Assembly (NCBI GenBank): GCA_035277485.1
Contig: DATEKK010000198.1
Span: forward strand, 1-64,000
Reading direction: 5' to 3'
DNA length: 64,000 nucleotides
DNA from: JADGGM01 sp035277485
GTDB taxonomy: Bacteria > Gemmatimonadota > Gemmatimonadetes > Gemmatimonadales > Gemmatimonadaceae
Part shown: positions 59,817 to 64,000 of the stretch, piece after piece
How the letters are laid out: every line of letters starts with the position of its first letter
Numbering within the stretch: position 1 is the stretch's first letter
Notes under the pieces: generated by a model
What the model was told of the DNA's origin: nothing
What the model saw: only the letters and a program-made list of their open reading frames with translations
Database searches by the model: none
Made by a program: the position numbers and the translations under genes

Positions 59817-61742
59817 ATGACTCAGCTGTCGATGGCACAGGTGGGCATCACGTTCGGATCCGAGCCGCTGCTCACGGACGTGACCTTCACCGTGGGCGCC
59901 GGCGAACGCTGGGGCATCATCGGCCGTAACGGCTCCGGGAAAACGAGTTTGTTCCGGCTCGTCATGGGAACCGTGGAGCCGTCGACCGGCGCCGTGAGTC
60001 GTGCGAACGGACTGCGGCTCGCGCTTCTCGAGCAACTCCGCGACTTCGGCGATGCGCGAACCGTGTGGGACGCCGCCGCCGCGCCGTTCGGCAGACTCAT
60101 CGCGCTCGAGCGTTCGTTAGGCGGACAAGCCGAGCGGATGGGTGCGCTGGGCGACCGCGTGACGGCGGACGATCTGGATGCGTACGCGCACGACCTCGAG
60201 CGTTTCGAGCACGAGGGCGGCTACACCTATTCATCTCGCGTCGACGCGGTGCTGCACGGGCTGGGTTTCGATCCGGAGCGAGCACGCGCGCAATCTGTGG
60301 ACACGCTGAGCGGTGGAGAGCGCGGGCGCGTTGCGCTTGCGCGTCAACTGGTGACGCCAGCCGATGTTCTCCTCCTCGACGAGCCGACCAATCACCTCGA
60401 CCTCGAGACATCCTCGTGGCTCGAATCGTACTTGCGTGACGCCGGTGAGACGGTGCTGCTCATCAGCCACGACCGCGCGTTTCTCGATGGCGTGGTCGAC
60501 CATGTGCTGCACTTGGAAGACGGGCGTGCGTTCACCTACACCGGGAACTATCGCGCATTCGTCCGACAACGCGACGAACGCCGGCTCACCCAGCAGCGCG
60601 CCTACGCGCAGCAGCAGCGCGTGATTGCCGGCGAAGAGGATTACATTCGGCGGAACATCGCCGGACAGAACAGTCGCCAAGCGAAGGGACGACGCACGCG
60701 CTTGGAGCGGATGCCGAGACTGAGTCTGCCCCCGAGCGAAGAAGACGTGATGGCGTTTCGTCTATCGGCGACGGAGCGGGGCGGCGATCAGGTACTGGTC
60801 GCGGACCGCGCCCGCGTCGCGCAGGACGGCCGCGAGCTCATTGCGGACTTCTCGGCGACAGTACGGCGCGGCGACGTGATCGGACTGGTGGGCGCGAACG
60901 GCACCGGCAAGTCGTCGCTCTTGCGCGCGGCAGTGGGCGAGCTCGAGCTCGCGGGCGGAACGATTCGGTCAGGCGGATCGATCGCGGCGGCGTATTATCG
61001 GCAGGAGCTCACGCAAGTGCCGGCCGGGCAATCGCTGCTGGACGTCATCGCGACATTGAGACCGCTATGGGGCCGTGGCGCGCTCCTCAGCCACCTCGCC
61101 CGGTTCGGATTCACGGGCGACACCGTGCAGCGGAGCACCAATACGCTGTCCGGAGGCGAACGAGCGCGATTGGCGCTCGCCATGCTGATGCTCGCGCATG
61201 CGAATCTGATTTTGCTCGACGAGCCGACCAATCACCTCGACGTAGAGTCGATCGAAGCGCTCGAGGATGCACTATCGGCGTATGATGGCACGATCGTTCT
61301 CGTGAGCCACGACCGCGCCCTGCTGCGGAGTCTCGCAACGCGCGTGTGGTCGCTCGAGAATCGGCGCATCGTGGATTTCGACGGAGGGTTTGCCGACTGG
61401 GAGCAGTGGGTGGACGAGCGGCGCCGAACGGCCGCCAGCGCGAAGACCGAACCGAGTCGGCCAACGCGCGAGGAGCGCAGAGCGGCGGCCGAGAGAGAAC
61501 AACGTCGAGTCGAGGAACGCACGAGTCGAGCGGCGCGGCGCGCACTCGACGCTGCCGAGGCGGACGTCATGCGCATCGATGCGCGCGTCACGTCACTCAC
61601 CGCCTTGCTCGAGGATCCGGCGCTGTACGACTCTCCGTCCGGACTCGAGCGCGTTCGCGAATTGAGCGCCGAGCTCGATACGGCAAAGCGCGAGCTGGAT
61701 GCGGCGGTCGGCCGGTGGGAGGAGATTGCTAACGACGAGTAG
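59817..61742 (+). CDS. ABC-F family ATPase (Uup/EttA-like)
   Basis: 641 aa, two ABC domains, no membrane helices. Domain one: IIGRNGSGKTSLF, LSGGERGRVALARQL, LLLDEPTNHLDLE. Domain two: LVGANGTGKSSLL, LSGGERARLALAML, LLDEPTNHLDVE. Between them lies the linker of ABC-F proteins (RQRDERRLTQQRAYAQQQ...). The C-terminal Arg/Glu-rich coiled coil (EERRAAAEREQRRVEERTSRAARRALDAAE) is Uup-like. ABC-F proteins act on ribosomes or branched DNA. Starts 23 bp after the ArsC-like gene. Confidence 0.9.
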   Translation: MTQLSMAQVGITFGSEPLLTDVTFTVGAGERWGIIGRNGSGKTSLFRLVMGTVEPSTGAVSRANGLRLALLEQLRDFGDARTVWDAAAAPFGRLIALERSLGGQAERMGALGDRVTADDLDAYAHDLERFEHEGGYTYSSRVDAVLHGLGFDPERARAQSVDTLSGGERGRVALARQLVTPADVLLLDEPTNHLDLETSSWLESYLRDAGETVLLISHDRAFLDGVVDHVLHLEDGRAFTYTGNYRAFVRQRDERRLTQQRAYAQQQRVIAGEEDYIRRNIAGQNSRQAKGRRTRLERMPRLSLPPSEEDVMAFRLSATERGGDQVLVADRARVAQDGRELIADFSATVRRGDVIGLVGANGTGKSSLLRAAVGELELAGGTIRSGGSIAAAYYRQELTQVPAGQSLLDVIATLRPLWGRGALLSHLARFGFTGDTVQRSTNTLSGGERARLALAMLMLAHANLILLDEPTNHLDVESIEALEDALSAYDGTIVLVSHDRALLRSLATRVWSLENRRIVDFDGGFADWEQWVDERRRTAASAKTEPSRPTREERRAAAEREQRRVEERTSRAARRALDAAEADVMRIDARVTSLTALLEDPALYDSPSGLERVRELSAELDTAKRELDAAVGRWEEIANDE

Positions 61743-61750
61743 CGCGCGTC

Positions 61751-62692
61751 TCAGAACTCGCCGATGAAGCCGATCTCCGGCTCCAGGTGGTGGCCGAACT
61801 TCTCCTGCACGCATTGCTGCGCGGTGGCAATCACCGCGCGCACGTCCGACGCCGTCGCGTGGCCAAGGTTGACGATGATGTTCGCGTGGATCGTCGAGAT
61901 CTGCGCATCGCCGTGTCGGTGACCCTTGAGCCCGCACTGGTCGATGAGGCGTCCAGCACCCACTCCCTCGATTTTCTTGAAGATGGATCCCGCGCTGGGG
62001 AACCAATCGAGCCACGGGTGACGCGCGCCGCGCCAACTGAGATTCTCTTCCATGATGCGTCGCATCGTTGCGGGCTCGCCGGGCGATAGCTTCAGCGTCG
62101 CGGTGAGCACGACGTCGCGGCGGTGGTGAAACACCGTGTCGTCGTATCCGAACTGGACGTACGACGCGTCCACCGAACGGCGCGATCCATCTTCCGCGAG
62201 AATCTCACAGGAGTCGAACACGTCGGCCAGGAACATCGTGCGCGATCGCTCGGGCGCCGGCGCGAGAAAATGCAAGTTCTGCCACACCGCGCCGCCTAAC
62301 GAGCTGGGGATGCCCACGTAGTGCTCGAGCCCGGACCAGCCGCGCCGCACCGCCTCCATGATCAGCTCGCGCATGATCGTCCCGCTCTCGGCGCACACGC
62401 GGCCGTCCTCGAACCAATGCGCGTGCGACGCCGTATTCCGGATGACCAGTCCGCGGAATCCGCGGTCGCCGATCAGAATGTTCGCGCCGAGTCCCAGCAC
62501 AAACCACGGAATGTCGGCGTCGCGCGCCGTGCTAACGGCGATCGCCAACTCGTCGGCGGTCTCCACCTCGACGAACAGATCGGCGGGCCCTCCGATCTTG
62601 AACGTCGTGTAGGGTGCGAGTGTGACGCCGGTACGCACGCGCGCGTGACCGAAGCACGAGGCCAGGCGAGCGGCGGCGGTGGCGTTATGCAC
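61751..62692 (-). CDS. murB: UDP-N-acetylenolpyruvoylglucosamine reductase
   Basis: 313 aa. It reduces enolpyruvyl-UDP-GlcNAc to UDP-MurNAc in peptidoglycan synthesis. FAD-binding features are TLAPYTTFKIGGPADLFVEV and VLGLGANILIGDRGFRGLVI; GIPSSLGGAVWQN, the catalytic Ser in FPSAGSIFKKIEG and the Glu in LEPEIGFIGEF are in place. GTG 62692 overlaps the hisIE 3' end by eight bases. Other mur genes are absent from the window. Confidence 0.92.
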   Translation of the reverse strand: MHNATAAARLASCFGHARVRTGVTLAPYTTFKIGGPADLFVEVETADELAIAVSTARDADIPWFVLGLGANILIGDRGFRGLVIRNTASHAHWFEDGRVCAESGTIMRELIMEAVRRGWSGLEHYVGIPSSLGGAVWQNLHFLAPAPERSRTMFLADVFDSCEILAEDGSRRSVDASYVQFGYDDTVFHHRRDVVLTATLKLSPGEPATMRRIMEENLSWRGARHPWLDWFPSAGSIFKKIEGVGAGRLIDQCGLKGHRHGDAQISTIHANIIVNLGHATASDVRAVIATAQQCVQEKFGHHLEPEIGFIGEF

Positions 62693-63254
62693 GGCTCGAC
62701 ACCGGGCCCGATGTGGGTGCCGTGCGCTGACCGAGCAGGCGTTGGACGTCGGACAACGTGCCACCGGCTGCGCACAACGCAACCAGCGCGCGATGGACCA
62801 GACTCGCAACTTCCTCGCTCGCGATCGACAGATCCTCGGTTGCGCACATCGTGATCGCACGGGCCGCTTCATCGCCTAACGCGCGGAGGCGCGTCCGCGC
62901 GGCCGCGCCCTCGGACGCGCGGCGCTCGGGCGGCGCATCGACCTCGTTGGTCTCCGGATGCGTGAAGCACGAGATCGCGCCCGTATGGCACACCGGGCCG
63001 ATCGGCGACACGCGCGCCAACAGTGCGTCGCCATCGCAATCGCACTCGAGCGACACGACGCGTTGCCGATTGCCGGTATTCGGCCGCCACCGTCCACTCA
63101 ATCTGGTGTGACATTGGAGATCGCCGGTTGCCAGCGTTTGCACGATCGACTCGCGGTCGGCGCGAGCTACCATCAACACGTCGCCGGTCTTCGCGTCCTG
63201 CGCCACGACCGTGACGAAGTCATGCGAGAAGTCGAGTTGCGAAAGGTCGAACAT
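62685..63254 (-). CDS. hisIE: HisIE-like protein, divergent (phosphoribosyl-AMP cyclohydrolase / PRA-PH)
   Basis: 189 aa. The N-terminal HisI half keeps its metal core (LECDCDGDALLARVSPIGPVCHTGAISCF), but the segment before it (RLSGRWRPNTGNRQRV) has lost the usual KGExSGN pattern. The C-terminal HisE-like helices (LGDEAARAITMCATED, EEVASLVHRALVALCAAGG) lack some acidic metal ligands of the GEEAxE/NEAAD signature. It follows the hisA-like gene by 73 bp. It may be a working but divergent histidine enzyme, or a paralogue with a changed role. ATG 63254. Confidence 0.7.
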   Translation of the reverse strand: MFDLSQLDFSHDFVTVVAQDAKTGDVLMVARADRESIVQTLATGDLQCHTRLSGRWRPNTGNRQRVVSLECDCDGDALLARVSPIGPVCHTGAISCFTHPETNEVDAPPERRASEGAAARTRLRALGDEAARAITMCATEDLSIASEEVASLVHRALVALCAAGGTLSDVQRLLGQRTAPTSGPVSSRA

Positions 63255-63327
63255 GGTGGCTCCGCGCGCAGCGCGCGTGGTCGGTGTCTTGCCTAACGGA
63301 TGAAGGAAGCGCCGCGCCGGCGCCTCG

Positions 63328-64000
63328 TCATTGCTGAGAGAACTGCTCGGCCAGGACACGAGCGTCGAGTGCCCCTGTCGTGAGCGCCCAACCCACGATC
63401 GCGGCCGACACCCCGCGCTCCTCGAGATCGCGCAGCTCCGACACCGTCGTGATGCCGCCCGCCGCGATGACCGGATTCGTCGACATCTCCGTCAGATCTT
63501 CCATGAGAAACAGGTCGGTCCCACGCATCTGCCGATCGCGCTGCGCCACAGTCACGATCACGGAGGCGAGCGGTAACTCGTTCCAGTCCTCGACCGTGCT
63601 CAACACGTCGCGCGCCATCGTGCGCCGGTCGCGGGTGGTGATGTGACGATCCCGGACGAGCGCGGCCACGGCGACACGACCTGGAAATTGAGACGCTACG
63701 TCGTCGAGCCAACTCGTCTCCTCGATCGCGCGAGCGCCGACAACGACCCCGTCCGCTCCTGCGCTGATAAGACGATCGACTTCATCGACGGTGCGGACAT
63801 CGCCGCCCACCTGAATCTCCGCATCTATGCTGTGCAGCAATGATGTGATCACGGCGGCGTTGTTACCGCGTCCTGACGCAGCATCCAGGTCGGTGACGTG
63901 CAGTCTTCCAAATCCCATGGCAACCCATGATCGCGCGACCTCGATTGCATCGGCAAGCTGCGCGGATTCGCCGTTGCGGAGATTAAGGGCTGGAATGACG
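63328..64000 (-). CDS. HisA-like isomerase, 5' end outside the window, both catalytic Asp positions changed
   Basis: At least 224 codons, open at the window edge. The (beta/alpha)8 HisA/HisF fold shows HVTDLDAASGRGNN, EIQVGGDVRTVDEVDRLISAGADGVVVGARAI and NPVIAAGGITTVSELRDLEERGVSAAIVGWAL. HisA needs Asp in PAIDLRxG and in the strand-5 SLDxRxG segment; here these read PALNLRNG (Asn) and AALVRDRHI (no Asp at the aligned place). The start codon lies beyond 64000. The neighbouring hisIE suggests a histidine operon, but activity as ProFAR isomerase is doubtful. Confidence 0.72.
   Translation of the reverse strand, partial: VIPALNLRNGESAQLADAIEVARSWVAMGFGRLHVTDLDAASGRGNNAAVITSLLHSIDAEIQVGGDVRTVDEVDRLISAGADGVVVGARAIEETSWLDDVASQFPGRVAVAALVRDRHITTRDRRTMARDVLSTVEDWNELPLASVIVTVAQRDRQMRGTDLFLMEDLTEMSTNPVIAAGGITTVSELRDLEERGVSAAIVGWALTTGALDARVLAEQFSQQ

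Larger units (their letters stand above)
219..63298. repeat. Dispersed octamer GCCTAACG / CGTTAGGC, 50 exact copies
   Basis: Hand scan of the + strand. CGTTAGGC starts at 219, 2363, 3507, 7999, 10098, 24227, 27896, 30968, 31312, 32389, 35746, 38469, 42158, 43055, 47559, 53792, 58357 and 60115. GCCTAACG starts at 2776, 4167, 4778, 6479, 6760, 7274, 8819, 10804, 11144, 12253, 12552, 15868, 15889, 17136, 17538, 23976, 24618, 25752, 26241, 36561, 41603, 43289, 43846, 44831, 46903, 52853, 53399, 54725, 57515, 62294, 62874 and 63291. About 24 more sites keep the core CCTAAC but differ in one outer base. About 45 of the 50 lie in coding sequence, where they read Leu-Gly (TTA GGC), Pro-Asn (CCT AAC), Leu-Thr (CTA ACG) or Val-Arg (GTT AGG). 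A rough estimate at about 66% GC expects only 2-3 copies on both strands. Function unknown. Confidence 0.9.

Noticed and set aside
219..63298. Octamer as a promoter, operator or terminator element
   Set aside because: Most copies lie inside coding sequence in either orientation and are not paired as inverted repeats, so gene-level regulation does not explain them.
219..63298. TTAGGC units as telomere-like repeats
   Set aside because: They are dispersed single copies, never in tandem.
1..64000. CRISPR arrays, insertion sequences, prophage and tRNA genes
   Set aside because: I saw no regularly spaced repeats, transposase or phage genes and no recognisable tRNA fold; a tRNA search tool would be more sensitive.

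Overview
This window comes from a GC-rich bacterial chromosome close to its replication origin. The gene set fits a methylotrophy-capable member of Gemmatimonadota or a similar soil phylum. It shows tetrahydromethanopterin (H4MPT) and methanofuran cofactor genes, lanthanide-type quinoprotein alcohol dehydrogenases, many secreted lipoproteins and type IV pilins. The phylum is an inference from gene content and was not tested by phylogeny.

Layout. (1) 1-8.9 kb is an archaeal-type C1-carrier biosynthesis island. It holds the methanofuran genes mfnE and mfnB, a short-chain dehydrogenase, a carbinolamine dehydratase, a dihydropteroate-synthase-like protein, pabB-pabA-pabC for p-aminobenzoate, a DUF447 protein and beta-RFA-P synthase, which joins p-aminobenzoate to PRPP. 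(2) 8.9-18.8 kb is a periplasmic methanol/alcohol oxidation island. It holds xoxF, a xoxJ-type binding protein, a lipoprotein cytochrome c, a pentapeptide-repeat lipoprotein, a porin and a second lanthanide-type PQQ dehydrogenase. Together (1) and (2) imply methanol or alcohol oxidation to aldehyde outside the inner membrane, then H4MPT-linked C1 oxidation with enzymes encoded elsewhere. (3) 19.5-23.5 kb holds assorted housekeeping and uncharacterised genes, including upp. (4) 23.5-30.5 kb is the conserved origin block mnmE-yidC-yidD-rnpA-rpmH / dnaA-dnaN, with a likely oriC between dnaA and dnaN. (5) 30.5-42.5 kb holds RNase P RNA, pyrE, a histidine kinase, a Ser/Thr kinase, a cold-shock gene with a clear promoter and terminator, polA and two type IV pilins. 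(6) 42.5-49 kb is a BMP-type (nucleoside-like) ABC importer operon that also carries an MFS transporter and a NIF3 protein. (7) 49-55 kb is a parA-parB-M23-bactofilin operon with two parS sites, then a SIMPL protein and mnmG. (8) 55-64 kb holds small membrane proteins, a membrane-anchored MutS-like ATPase, an ABC-F protein, murB and a divergent hisA-hisIE pair.

The most unusual signal is not a gene. The octamer GCCTAACG (CGTTAGGC on the other strand) occurs 50 times by my manual count, about once per 1.3 kb, in both orientations and mostly inside genes. It occupies all four stop-free reading-frame phases and forces rare TTA/CTA codons. Its density resembles DNA-uptake sequences, and type IV pilin genes are present in the same window.
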